A stretch of 34,815 nt of DNA, from positions 1 through 34,815 of the forward strand of contig CADBRH010000027.1 of NCBI GenBank assembly GCA_902797035.1, read 5' to 3'. The number at the start of each line of letters is the position of its first letter. The stretch's first letter is position 1. Of the stretch, positions 24,963 to 32,009 are shown one piece after another. The translations under genes and the position numbers were made by a program. Source of the stretch: an uncultured Bacteroidia bacterium (GTDB taxonomy: Bacteria; Bacteroidota; Bacteroidia; Bacteroidales; UBA932). A model generated the notes under the pieces. It saw only the letters and a list, made by a program, of their open reading frames with translations. It ran no database searches and was not told the origin of the DNA.

Positions 24963-26060
24963 CTACAGCGTTTCGAGCCAGGCTTTCATCTCGGGGACCT
25001 TGGCGAGGGCCGAGCGGAAGAGAGCCATCTGGTTGCGGGTGCGGACAAGGTTATGCTCAGGGTACTTGATTTTGTAATATGTGTCACCGTTGATGTAGTC
25101 GGCGAAGAACCGCACGGCCTGCATGAAGGGGAATAGGCAGGCGGCGTAGGGGAGGTTCTCCTTCTCGACCGGTGTGAGGAACGACTTGGTCCCCTTGATG
25201 TAACCCCTTGAGAAGGCTTTGAATATCTCCATGTCGAAATCGACCTTCTCCACCTCGGGGGAGTCCTCGGGCACGGGGTTGGCGGCGGTGCGGAGGAAGT
25301 CCCCGAAATCGGAGAACACATAACTCGGCATCAGGGTGTCTAGGTCGATGACGCACAGCACGTTACCATTCTCGTCGAACATCATGTTGTTGACCTTGGT
25401 GTCGCAGTGGCAGATTCTCTTTGGCAGGATTCCCTCGCGGTGAAGCTGCTCGGCCTTGCACATCCCTACACCGTGGATGTCGATCTCCTCCAGTATCTTG
25501 TGCAGCTCTCCGCCCGCCGGATCGGATGCCAGCCTCCCTGCCTTATCATTCTGGACGGCCTCTACCAACTGACGGAGCCTGAGCTCCATATTGTGGAAGT
25601 CGGGAATGGTCTCGCCGAGGGTGTCGGGGATGTCGGCCAGCATAGCCTCGAAACGCCCGAATGCCTCCCCGGCATATTCCGAGAACTCAGGGTTGACTGT
25701 CTCGTAGGTCTTGGCCCCGTCGATGAACACCGAGACCCTCCAGAACTTGCCGTCCACCTCGACATAGGTCTTGGGGCTTTCCTTCAAGGGGATGAATCTC
25801 AGGACTTTCCGGTCGATGTCCTTCTCTCCTGCCGCCTCGAGTTTGGCCCGGATGTGCCTTGTGGCGGCCATGATGTTGTTCTGGAGTAGCTCCACGTCTT
25901 TGAACACGGCGTTGTTGATTCTCTGGAGCACATAGTCGGGGGCGTCCCCCTCGGTGGTCACCTTGTAGGTGTCGTTGATCAGGCCGTTACCCAGCGGGGA
26001 TATCTCTTTCACGACGCCTTCGATGTCGAAGCGGTTGACGATAGCTTTCAGGTCTTCCAT
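24963..26060 (-). CDS. NahK-like aminoglycoside-phosphotransferase-family kinase
   Basis: 365 aa. 'GLINDTYKV' (26-34) forms the N-lobe glycine region; the catalytic loop is HCDTKVNN (218-225), with D220 and N225, and the metal site is VIDLDTLMP (237-245). This 'HxDTKxNN...DLDTxMP' pattern matches N-acetylhexosamine 1-kinase (NahK) and relatives, which phosphorylate C1 of GlcNAc/GalNAc. It differs from the AmgK-like kinase in region 1, so the window has two different sugar 1-kinases. It is the first gene of the minus-strand operon, behind a TATTTTTG box. Hexosamine specificity is by family resemblance. Confidence 0.78.
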   Translation of the reverse strand: MEDLKAIVNRFDIEGVVKEISPLGNGLINDTYKVTTEGDAPDYVLQRINNAVFKDVELLQNNIMAATRHIRAKLEAAGEKDIDRKVLRFIPLKESPKTYVEVDGKFWRVSVFIDGAKTYETVNPEFSEYAGEAFGRFEAMLADIPDTLGETIPDFHNMELRLRQLVEAVQNDKAGRLASDPAGGELHKILEEIDIHGVGMCKAEQLHREGILPKRICHCDTKVNNMMFDENGNVLCVIDLDTLMPSYVFSDFGDFLRTAANPVPEDSPEVEKVDFDMEIFKAFSRGYIKGTKSFLTPVEKENLPYAACLFPFMQAVRFFADYINGDTYYKIKYPEHNLVRTRNQMALFRSALAKVPEMKAWLETL

Positions 26061-26096
26061 CTGCGAACTGTTTTAGTGTTTGGTTGTATAATCTTT

Positions 26097-26104
26097 CAAA
26101 AATA
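26097..26104 (-). promoter_or_regulatory. -7 box for the NahK/hut operon
   Basis: TATTTTTG on the minus strand (26104 to 26097) matches TAnnTTTG and sits 36 nt before the start codon of the NahK-like gene. A TTTG at the ideal -33 distance is missing. It would drive the eight-gene operon down to hutI. Confidence 0.5.
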
Positions 26105-26132
26105 ACAATTATTCACGAAATTCGCAGTCGTT

Positions 26133-27296
26133 ATGGGAAAGAAAAGACACGTTATTCTCGACGCTCTGCGGGGATTCGCGATACTGGGGATTTGCCTGGC
26201 CAATTTCCCGGAGTTCTCTCTGTGGACATTCTCCGATCCGGCGGGCTGGACGGCGACGGACAAGATCACTAGGGCCATCCAGACTTTCCTTGTGGACGGC
26301 AAGTTCTACACTCTTTTCTCCCTGCTGTTCGGGATGGGTTTCAGCATCCAGCTGGAGAACGCCGGACAGAAGACACGGACTTTCTACCGGAGGATGGTTT
26401 TCCTCTTCCTCATAGGCCTTTGCCATCTCCTCTTCCTGTGGAGCGGGGATATCCTCATGCTCTACGCCGTGATGGGGATGCTACTCCCTCTGTTCAAACG
26501 GCTTCCGACACGGAAGATCCTCATTTGGGGCGGGTTTTTCCTCGCGCTTCCGGTGATTTGCGCGGCCGTCTTCGGGACTAGGCTCTCCGATCCCCTTGAG
26601 GCTGAGCAATGGAGAATCTGCGCCCTGTACGGCATCACCGAGGCGAATTTCGGGATGTGGCTGGCGGATATTCATAACTACAAGGGTATGCTCCAGTTCC
26701 TTCATCAGGGGGCGGTCGAGAGGATGTGGGAGTTCGTCACGAGTTACCGCTTCTTTAAGGTGTTGGGTCTGTTCCTGATCGGGTACGCCGCCGGCAGGGA
26801 AAAGATCTTCGCCGACCTCGGCGCCTGGAAGGGTTTGTTGAGGAAAATATTCATTTACGGGCTGACGCTGGGAGTCCCCGTGAGTATCGCTTACACTTGG
26901 AGCTCGATGGCGGGGGAGCCTCTCGGTCCGGTGGCTCATAGCGTTTTCTACCTGCTGAGCGTCTATCCGATGGGATTCGCCTACGCCGCCGGTTTCTGCC
27001 TGCTCTTCTCTCGCTCGCCGGAGGGTAGGGGATGGCTGCTTCTGACAAAGCCCGGCCGCATGGCCTGCACCAATTATCTCGGTCAGTCTTTCCTGGGGGT
27101 CCTGCTGTTCTATGGGATCGGGTTCGGCCTTGGAGGTAAGGTCGGGCTTCTAGCGACCGAGGCTATCGCCCTCGGTGTCTATGCCTTCCAGATCTCTTTC
27201 AGCGCGTTGTGGCTCAAGTATTTCCGTTTCGGGCCGGTAGAGTGGGTCTGGAGAATGCTGACCTACGGCCAGAGGCTCCCTCTCAGGAATCAGTAG
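26133..27296 (+). CDS. DUF418 family membrane protein
   Basis: 387 aa with about 8-10 membrane helices. The start 'RHVILDALRGFAILGICLANF' and 'LVDGKFYTLFSLLFGMGFSIQ' are the usual opening of DUF418/YeiB proteins. The C-terminal part 'PGRMACTNYLGQSFLGVLLFYGIGFG' and 'RFGPVEWVWRMLTYG' is the DUF418 domain itself. No enzymatic function is established; the fold resembles integral-membrane acyltransferases. It is divergent from the NahK-like gene with 72 nt between starts and convergent with the exonuclease gene (21-nt gap). No link to its neighbours is evident. Confidence 0.85.
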   Translation: MGKKRHVILDALRGFAILGICLANFPEFSLWTFSDPAGWTATDKITRAIQTFLVDGKFYTLFSLLFGMGFSIQLENAGQKTRTFYRRMVFLFLIGLCHLLFLWSGDILMLYAVMGMLLPLFKRLPTRKILIWGGFFLALPVICAAVFGTRLSDPLEAEQWRICALYGITEANFGMWLADIHNYKGMLQFLHQGAVERMWEFVTSYRFFKVLGLFLIGYAAGREKIFADLGAWKGLLRKIFIYGLTLGVPVSIAYTWSSMAGEPLGPVAHSVFYLLSVYPMGFAYAAGFCLLFSRSPEGRGWLLLTKPGRMACTNYLGQSFLGVLLFYGIGFGLGGKVGLLATEAIALGVYAFQISFSALWLKYFRFGPVEWVWRMLTYGQRLPLRNQ

Positions 27297-27317
27297 CCCT
27301 TTAGCAATAGATATGAA

Positions 27318-27812
27318 TCACAATATCTCAAGCGCTATCGCGGCGCAGGCCTCGGCGTCGGCGAGGGCGTGGTGGTGGTTTGTCAGGTCGTAGCCGCAGG
27401 CGGCGGCCACGGTCTGGAGTTGGTGGTCGGGTAGCAGCCGCCCGAAGCGGCGCCTCGACGCCGACAGGGTGTCACGGAACTCGTAATATGGGTAGTCCAT
27501 CTGATACACCCTGAACACCGCTTTGAGGCAGCCCTCGTCGAACCGGGCGTTATGCGCCACGAGGGGCAGGCCCTCGATCAGCGGCTCTATCCTGGCCCAG
27601 ACCTCGGAGAAGACAGGGGCATATTCAGTGTCCTCCGGCCCCAGTCCGTGGACTTGCCGGCAGTACCATTGGTAATACTCCGGCTCGGGATGGATCAGGC
27701 TGTAGAAGCGGTCGGTGATCTCCCCGCCACGCACCACAACCACCCCAACGCTGCAAACGCTGGACGGGCACTCGTTCGCCGTCTCGAAATCTATCGCCGC
27801 GAAATCAGTCAT
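27318..27812 (-). CDS. DEDDh 3'-5' exonuclease (DnaQ-like)
   Basis: 164 aa, a single exonuclease domain. Exo I is DFETA (D8, E10), Exo II is HNARFDEGCL (D92), and Exo III is H147-x4-D152 in HHHALADAEA, so all four metal ligands and the catalytic His are present. Free-standing proteins of this type act as proofreading subunits, RNases or DNA repair exonucleases. Its start overlaps the WYL regulator stop by 8 nt, so it is the second gene of that operon and would be controlled by the operator at 28735-28755. That link suggests an exonuclease induced with the accessory locus rather than a housekeeping proofreader. Confidence 0.9.
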   Translation of the reverse strand: MTDFAAIDFETANECPSSVCSVGVVVVRGGEITDRFYSLIHPEPEYYQWYCRQVHGLGPEDTEYAPVFSEVWARIEPLIEGLPLVAHNARFDEGCLKAVFRVYQMDYPYYEFRDTLSASRRRFGRLLPDHQLQTVAAACGYDLTNHHHALADAEACAAIALEIL

Positions 27813-28698
27813 ATCGTTTCAGCATTTCTTTAATCTCGGCGTGGACTTCGTCGCGTAAGCTTTCCGGTGACAGCACCTCCACCTCCTTGCCGTGACTGAG
27901 AATCTCCTGCATGAAGTCGTATGTGGAGGCCAGTCTGTACTTGAATACGCTGTATTCCCCGGTGGTCTCTATCTCCTTCTGGGAAGGATGAAGCGGCAGG
28001 GAGCGGAAGTACTTCACCTGACTCGCGGCCACCTTGAGTTCCACGCTTTCAACAGGGACGTCAACGCCGACAATGACCCCGAAAAACCTTGAGAAGAAGT
28101 CAGCCCCGTCGAAATCTTCTGGCATCTCGAGAGGGATGTCCAATTCCTCGACGTTATGGATACGGTCCAGAGCGTATATCCTCAGAAACTCATCCTCGCT
28201 TCTCGCCAGCAGATACCATCTCTGCCTGAAGAGTTTGAGGCAGTACGGGTGAGCCTTGAACGAGCTGGGCTCGGGGCTCGAATAACCTTGGTAGGTCAAC
28301 TGAATGGCCTTGCCGTCTTTCATCGCTCCGACGATTGGCGTGAGCCATTTCTGGCTCGACGGGATTGTTTCGAAGAGGATACGCTCCCGAAGGCTTCCAG
28401 CCTCATTCACCATGTTGTTCATGGATAGAGATTCAAGGAGCCACTGTTTGATGGCGTCACCCTCGATGTCCTCGCTGTCGATATAATAGCCCAGAGTCCG
28501 GTCATTTTTGATCTCTATCCCGAACATGTCCAGGATGGCCTCCCTGTGGTTGTGGAAGGTCCTTTCCGCCATCGGCTTGCCGTCGTCATTGAATGAACTG
28601 TTCTCCCAACAGCGACTGATGTCTTGCATCGAGATGTGTCCCCTCCGATTGATAGTGTCAATCAGCCAAACGTATCTTTTGAAAAAGTTCTTCGCCAT
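27805..28698 (-). CDS. WYL-domain transcriptional regulator
   Basis: 297 aa. Residues 1-75 form an N-terminal winged helix-turn-helix (RYVWLIDTINRRGHISMQDI, then AERTFHNHREAILDMFGI). Residues ~115-185 are the WYL domain, including the name-giving WYL at 161-163 and 'RIYALDRIHNV'. A WCX-like tail occupies ~215-295 (VELKVAASQVKYFRSLPLH, YDFMQEILSHGKEVEVLSP). WYL domains bind ssDNA, nucleotides or other ligands: PafBC and DriD respond to DNA damage, while BrxR/CapW control phage-defence genes. Its own promoter carries an AACTGCC-N7-GGCAGTT palindrome, and the same motif precedes three further transcription units, so I infer that this protein is the shared regulator. Whether it represses or activates is not shown. 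Confidence 0.88.
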   Translation of the reverse strand: MAKNFFKRYVWLIDTINRRGHISMQDISRCWENSSFNDDGKPMAERTFHNHREAILDMFGIEIKNDRTLGYYIDSEDIEGDAIKQWLLESLSMNNMVNEAGSLRERILFETIPSSQKWLTPIVGAMKDGKAIQLTYQGYSSPEPSSFKAHPYCLKLFRQRWYLLARSEDEFLRIYALDRIHNVEELDIPLEMPEDFDGADFFSRFFGVIVGVDVPVESVELKVAASQVKYFRSLPLHPSQKEIETTGEYSVFKYRLASTYDFMQEILSHGKEVEVLSPESLRDEVHAEIKEMLKRYD

Positions 28699-28718
28699 AT
28701 TCTCACGTTTTCCGGATA

Positions 28719-28726
28719 CAAAGATA
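28719..28726 (-). promoter_or_regulatory. -7 box of the WYL-exonuclease operon
   Basis: TATCTTTG on the minus strand, a perfect TAnnTTTG, 20 nt before the WYL start codon. The -33 position is occupied by the operator palindrome and shows no TTTG. Confidence 0.75.
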
Positions 28727-28734
28727 ATGATAAA

Positions 28735-28755
28735 AACTGCCGAAATGTGGCAGTT
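28735..28755. promoter_or_regulatory. operator 1 (WYL gene), 7-bp arms
   Basis: AACTGCC-N7-GGCAGTT is a perfect inverted repeat with spacer GAAATGT on the plus strand. Its centre (28745) is 19 nt upstream of the first base of the TATCTTTG box. The inner 17 bp are identical to operator 2. It lies between the AAA+ gene stop and the WYL start. Confidence 0.8.
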
Positions 28756-28773
28756 GTATTGAAATCGGTTTCA

Positions 28774-30417
28774 TCAGAAGCCGATTTTCCGGAGGGTTTG
28801 AGCGGAAGCGATATTCTCCTCCGCGCACAACATCCTGATCTCGGCGAAGTCGGGGTCGTCCGGGCCGATGATCGCCCTGACTTCTTTCTTCCGGGCGATA
28901 TTCTCGATTTGGCCGCCTGAGAAATCGAATTCGGTGGCCAGTCGCTCGGCTTCCGTCTCGGAGAGGGAAGGGATCATCGTCCTCCAGATGGAGACCTTCG
29001 CCTCCACGGACGGCTTCTCAAAACGGATTTTGTACAAGAAACGCCTCTCAAAAGCCTTGTCCAGGTTGGTGGTCAGGTTCGTGGTGGCGATCAGTATCCC
29101 GTCCAAATCCTCCATCTCCTGCAGGATGATATTCTGGATGGAATTCTCCATCTTGTCCACGGCCCGTTCAGCCCCTTCCTGACGTATGCCGAAGATGGCG
29201 TCCGCCTCGTTGAAAAGCAGGATCGGAACCATGCCGCCGGCTTTCACCGTTTGCCGGTAATTGTCAAAGACCTCCTTGATGTTCTTCTCGCTTTCGCCTA
29301 CCCAGCAACTCTTGATTTTGGAGACATCCACGATGAAAAGGTTCCGGCCGCTCTTCCTGGCTATTTGGTAGACGGTCTCCGTCTTTCCTGTGCCAGGTCC
29401 GCCGTAGAAGAGGCAGGTGAAGCCCGTCCGCAGGCCCTTTGCCTTCATCCGTTCTCGAATATCGTTGAAGCGCTCCTCACTCAGGAGTTCCTTAAGTTGC
29501 TCCACCTGACGGCCTTCCGGGATGTTGTAAAACAGATCTTTCCGTCCGATGGTTCCGGCCGGAAGTTTCCGTGAAGCCGACACCTTGGGGGCTTCTTTGC
29601 GAATGCCTCCGACATCGGCGAAGACTTCCTCTTTCACCGCGTCACGGATCTTGAAGTAGTCTTTGGTCATCATTCCATTGAAACCTGTGTATTCGATGAC
29701 CTTATCGCGCTGGAGTTTAAGATCTTCCCTTAATGAATCAGTCCGGAGTTCATCCAGTTCTTCTTCCTCCAGGTAATCGTCGACGTTGTGCCAACCAACC
29801 ATGTCGTCGTCCTCGAACCAGTAACGGGAGACCAGCCCATAAAATAAAATCCTCTCGGAATAATAGACATCCTCCAAATACTTCTTTACAGCCTTGGAAA
29901 CGCTTGTGTCTGGATTGTTCTCGAACAGGGCGATCATTTCCTCGTCAAGTTCCATCGAACTCAACTCGCCATCACTCCTGATGCTCAACAGTTTCTTCAT
30001 CCGGGACAGAATCTTGCCCGTGGAAAGCCCCGAGACGGGTTCGGGTTCCACTGGTCTGTTGCCTTTGAGGGCCTTCAAGACTTCTTTCGGGATGTGGATG
30101 CGAAGATCCTTATCCATACGTATGTACCCATTCTTCCTGAGATACTCCAAGTCGGAGTCATAGGTGAGGAACTGGAGATATTCCATGCCAAGAAAGGACG
30201 CGATGACCTCGCCGTCAATCCTGTAACGGGCGGACTTCTGGACGACGGCAGTCAGGATGAGCACCTGCATTGTACTCATGCCGAGAACCTGTTTCAAGAC
30301 CCGCAACTCCGCCGCCGCTTTCTTTGTCGTGGCGGGAGTGATCTTGATCGCGCAGTTATCTTCGTCCTTCATCTTTTCTGAGAGGGCGAACATACATTCG
30401 ATGATGGTCTTGCTCAT
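28774..30417 (-). CDS. AAA+ ATPase of unknown role
   Basis: 547 aa from the ATG at 30417. A longer frame would run into the tRNA-like gene and across operator 2, so it is rejected. The N-terminal ~280 residues are charged and helical, with no family I recognise. A central AAA+ domain follows: Walker A GGPGTGKT (339-346), Walker B ILLFNEADA with N403-E404 in place of the usual Asp-Glu, sensor 1 at N447 (ATTNLT) and Arg pair R458-R459 (FERRF). The Walker B Asn occurs in some AAA+ groups and need not kill activity, since the catalytic Glu is kept. This architecture (N-terminal adaptor plus one classic AAA ring domain) suggests a remodelling ATPase. It has its own promoter region with operator 2. 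Confidence 0.8.
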   Translation of the reverse strand: MSKTIIECMFALSEKMKDEDNCAIKITPATTKKAAAELRVLKQVLGMSTMQVLILTAVVQKSARYRIDGEVIASFLGMEYLQFLTYDSDLEYLRKNGYIRMDKDLRIHIPKEVLKALKGNRPVEPEPVSGLSTGKILSRMKKLLSIRSDGELSSMELDEEMIALFENNPDTSVSKAVKKYLEDVYYSERILFYGLVSRYWFEDDDMVGWHNVDDYLEEEELDELRTDSLREDLKLQRDKVIEYTGFNGMMTKDYFKIRDAVKEEVFADVGGIRKEAPKVSASRKLPAGTIGRKDLFYNIPEGRQVEQLKELLSEERFNDIRERMKAKGLRTGFTCLFYGGPGTGKTETVYQIARKSGRNLFIVDVSKIKSCWVGESEKNIKEVFDNYRQTVKAGGMVPILLFNEADAIFGIRQEGAERAVDKMENSIQNIILQEMEDLDGILIATTNLTTNLDKAFERRFLYKIRFEKPSVEAKVSIWRTMIPSLSETEAERLATEFDFSGGQIENIARKKEVRAIIGPDDPDFAEIRMLCAEENIASAQTLRKIGF

Positions 30418-30435
30418 TCTTTCTTCTGTTTTTTC

Positions 30436-30443
30436 GCGAAATA
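30436..30443 (-). promoter_or_regulatory. weak -7 box of the AAA+ gene
   Basis: TATTTCGC on the minus strand keeps TAnnT but not the final TTG. It lies 20 nt from the centre of operator 2 and 18 nt before the start codon, the same layout as at the other operators. A poorer box may mean stronger dependence on the regulator. Confidence 0.4.
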
Positions 30444-30454
30444 AAGGGGTTTTG

Positions 30455-30471
30455 CTGCCGAAATGTGGCAG
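30455..30471. promoter_or_regulatory. operator 2 (AAA+ gene)
   Basis: CTGCC-GAAATGT-GGCAG on the plus strand, the same 17 bp as operator 1 although the two sites are 1.7 kb apart. It lies 14 nt beyond the 3' end of the tRNA-like gene and upstream of the AAA+ gene. Confidence 0.75.
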
Positions 30472-30485
30472 GATGAGATAGTTTG

Positions 30486-30558
30486 AACCTTGGCCCAGAG
30501 TCGAACTGGGGTCTTTTCCCATCCAATATGAAACGTCCTACCGCTAGACGACCAAGGC
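30486..30558 (-). tRNA. tRNA-Gln(TTG)-like gene with aberrant anticodon arm
   Basis: Read on the minus strand, a 73-nt cloverleaf can be drawn. The acceptor stem is GCCTTGG/CCAAGGT (one G-U pair), the D arm GTCT-AGCGGTA-GGAC and the T arm CCCAG-TTCGACT-CTGGG; no CCA is encoded. The anticodon stem TTTCA/TGGGA needs two T-G pairs, and its loop TATTGGA gives TTG (Gln) but has A instead of the near-invariant T at position 33. The variable loop is 6 nt. It may be a working but divergent tRNA, a decayed copy, or a mobile-element tRNA. It lies 17 nt after the FtsK-like gene stop and could be cotranscribed with it. The anticodon call is tentative; that it is tRNA-like is well supported. Confidence 0.7.
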
Positions 30559-30575
30559 TTTATGTGAATGGTACA

Positions 30576-31499
30576 TCAAGGCCCTTTTTGAGCTTCAATG
30601 TGCTTGACAATCGCGGACACTTCTTCCTTACTGATGTATCCACCTTGCATTCGCTCCAGATTATTTCCTTGGCTAAACAGCAAATCTCCTCCGCCGATTA
30701 GTTTCTCAGCCCCCGGCTGATCCAGTATCGTCTTAGAGTCCTCACGGGAACTCGTTCGAAAAGCGATTCTTGTCGGGAAGTTGGCTTTGATGAGACCTGT
30801 TATCACATCCCGGGAAGGTCTCTGTGTGGCAATAACCATGTGGATTCCAGCGGCGCGACCTTTTTGGGCGAGACGAATAATAGATTCTGTAATCCGATTG
30901 GTAAGCTCCTTAACTTTCTTCTTATATTCCTTATTGGCCCCAAAAGCCACGGTCAAGTCGGCGTATTCATCAATAAAGCATACGATGTATGGGAGTTTAT
31001 TGTCCGATTGCTTGTTGTAGTCGCGGACGTTCTTCACCTGTGCCGCTAAAAGGGTCCCGTACCGGTCTTCCATTTCCTCGCAAAGACCGGTCAGGACATT
31101 GGCCGCATCCAGCGCGCGAGTGGCGATCGCCGTGTTACGCCATAGGTAATGATTGATCAGCGCTCCGTATTCGCTAAACTCGACCATCTTAGGGTCTATG
31201 AAGACGAACCGCAGTTCATCTGGCCTTTTACTAAAAAGGAGGGATGCCACCATCGAATGGAGGCTTACGGATTTCCCTTGTTTTGTGGCCCCGGCAGCGA
31301 GAATGTGAGGAGCGTCCACAAGGTCGATGACCTTGGTTTCTTGATCTTTAGTATAGCCAATGGCTAAAGGAAGTTCAGCCGCGCTGTCACGAAAGGTTTC
31401 GCTCCCCAGAAGGCTTTTCAGGGGAACTATTGAGTGATGATCTTCGTGGTTGTTCAGCAAAGACAGACTTGGCAAAGTGTACTTGGGTAATATGTCCAT
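30576..31499 (-). CDS. stand-alone FtsK/SpoIIIE motor ATPase
   Basis: 307 aa from the ATG at 31499. An upstream extension would read through the promoter and operator. It matches only the RecA-like motor of FtsK: opening 'YTLPSLSLLN', 'PHILAAGATKQGKSVSLHSM' with Walker A GATKQGKS (70-77), FIDPKMVEFSEY, Walker B CFIDEYADL (D177, E178), 'RLAQKGRAAGIHMVIATQRPS', 'IKANFPTRIAFRTSS', 'TILDQPGAEKLIGGGDLLF'. The membrane domain, linker and gamma DNA-reading domain of cell-division FtsK are missing, so it is a soluble translocase rather than the divisome protein. It has a perfect TACCTTTG box and operator 3 upstream. Related motors serve in conjugation, phage packaging and defence. Confidence 0.87.
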   Translation of the reverse strand: MDILPKYTLPSLSLLNNHEDHHSIVPLKSLLGSETFRDSAAELPLAIGYTKDQETKVIDLVDAPHILAAGATKQGKSVSLHSMVASLLFSKRPDELRFVFIDPKMVEFSEYGALINHYLWRNTAIATRALDAANVLTGLCEEMEDRYGTLLAAQVKNVRDYNKQSDNKLPYIVCFIDEYADLTVAFGANKEYKKKVKELTNRITESIIRLAQKGRAAGIHMVIATQRPSRDVITGLIKANFPTRIAFRTSSREDSKTILDQPGAEKLIGGGDLLFSQGNNLERMQGGYISKEEVSAIVKHIEAQKGP

Positions 31500-31523
31500 T
31501 TCTTTAACTGTTGTTTGATGCCA

Positions 31524-31531
31524 CAAAGGTA
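31524..31531 (-). promoter_or_regulatory. -7 box of the FtsK-like gene
   Basis: TACCTTTG on the minus strand, a perfect TAnnTTTG, 24 nt before the start codon and exactly 19 nt from the centre of operator 3. Confidence 0.75.
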
Positions 31532-31541
31532 GGCTGCCCGA

Positions 31542-31558
31542 GTGCCAAAGCATGGCAG
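31542..31558. promoter_or_regulatory. operator 3 (FtsK-like gene)
   Basis: On the minus strand CTGCC-ATGCTTT-GGCAC, with a perfect TGCC/GGCA core and one mismatch at the outer base. Its centre (31550) is 19 nt upstream of the TACCTTTG box, as at operators 1 and 4. Confidence 0.7.
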
Positions 31559-31595
31559 GGCGAAATAGCGAATCAAAAATCACCGCCAAGCACAA

Positions 31596-31612
31596 CTGCC
31601 AACCTTCGGCAG
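31596..31612. promoter_or_regulatory. operator 4 (unknown-gene operon)
   Basis: CTGCC-AACCTTC-GGCAG on the plus strand. Its centre (31604) is 19 nt upstream of the TATCTTTG box for the plus-strand operon. With operator 3 it makes a 150-nt divergent control region in which each promoter has its own site. Confidence 0.75.
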
Positions 31613-31622
31613 GGAGGGACAT

Positions 31623-31630
31623 TATCTTTG
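31623..31630 (+). promoter_or_regulatory. -7 box of the unknown-gene operon
   Basis: TATCTTTG, a perfect TAnnTTTG, 19 nt before the ATG at 31650. It should drive the four plus-strand genes from 31650 to 34301. Confidence 0.75.
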
Positions 31631-31649
31631 CCGCGAATATTTATGGCAT

Positions 31650-31997
31650 ATGACAGACAAACTGAACTTCTGGAAAGAAGCGAACAAACGAATGAGGAAA
31701 TACTTGGAGGGTGGGTATGAGGTTTACTCAAATCTTGAAACGATGAACGGGATTTACTCCGACATCCGGGAATTAGAGAATGCTTACTGGAATGACTCTC
31801 TGACAGATTTTAGCGTTCAAGACGATGATTTGGAATATGAACTTAACGAGGCGTTAGCGGATGCGAATTGCTTGATGTTTATGGTGGAGTTGAAATATGA
31901 TGGTTATAAGACCATCCTCGAGTATGCGAAAATCCATCCTGGATTAAAGGATGAATGTCTGGAGTTTTATTTCCCCGATGGAGATTATTCAATTTAG
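31650..31997 (+). CDS. small acidic protein of unknown function
   Basis: 115 aa. I do not recognise a family. It is acidic and probably helical, with many Tyr and Trp residues (KYLEGGYEVYSN, NAYWNDSLTDF, VQDDDLEYELNEALADA). There is no signal peptide or membrane helix, so it should be cytoplasmic. The start is chosen because it lies 19 nt behind a perfect TATCTTTG box; an ATG at 31643 opens only a 25-codon frame. It is the first gene of a four-gene plus-strand run under operator 4, with 12 nt to the next gene. Base composition is clearly more AT-rich than regions 1-3 (one 60-nt stretch near 31700 has 24 G/C). Confidence 0.75.
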   Translation: MTDKLNFWKEANKRMRKYLEGGYEVYSNLETMNGIYSDIRELENAYWNDSLTDFSVQDDDLEYELNEALADANCLMFMVELKYDGYKTILEYAKIHPGLKDECLEFYFPDGDYSI

Positions 31998-32009
31998 ACA
32001 ACTAATAAA

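Noticed and set aside
28746-28749. -33 TTTG element for the WYL promoter
   Set aside because: At the ideal distance the minus strand reads CACA within the operator; the same is true in kind for the other operator-bearing promoters.
30418-30522. N-terminal extension of the AAA+ protein up to 30522
   Set aside because: The extension would lie inside the tRNA-like gene and operator 2; the ATG at 30417 follows the promoter region correctly.
30486-30558. tRNA-Glu (TTC) or tRNA-Pro (TGG) identity for the tRNA-like gene
   Set aside because: The D arm resembles tRNA-Glu and both triplets occur in the region, but neither falls at positions 34-36 of a stem that closes; only the TTG frame keeps a 5-bp stem and 7-nt loop.
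31500-31622. N-terminal extension of the FtsK-like protein up to 31622
   Set aside because: It would read through operators 3 and 4 and the TACCTTTG box, and FtsK homology begins only just after the ATG at 31499.
31643-31720. Short open frame starting at the ATG at 31643
   Set aside because: It ends after 25 codons and is out of frame with the 115-aa gene starting at 31650, which better fits the promoter distance.
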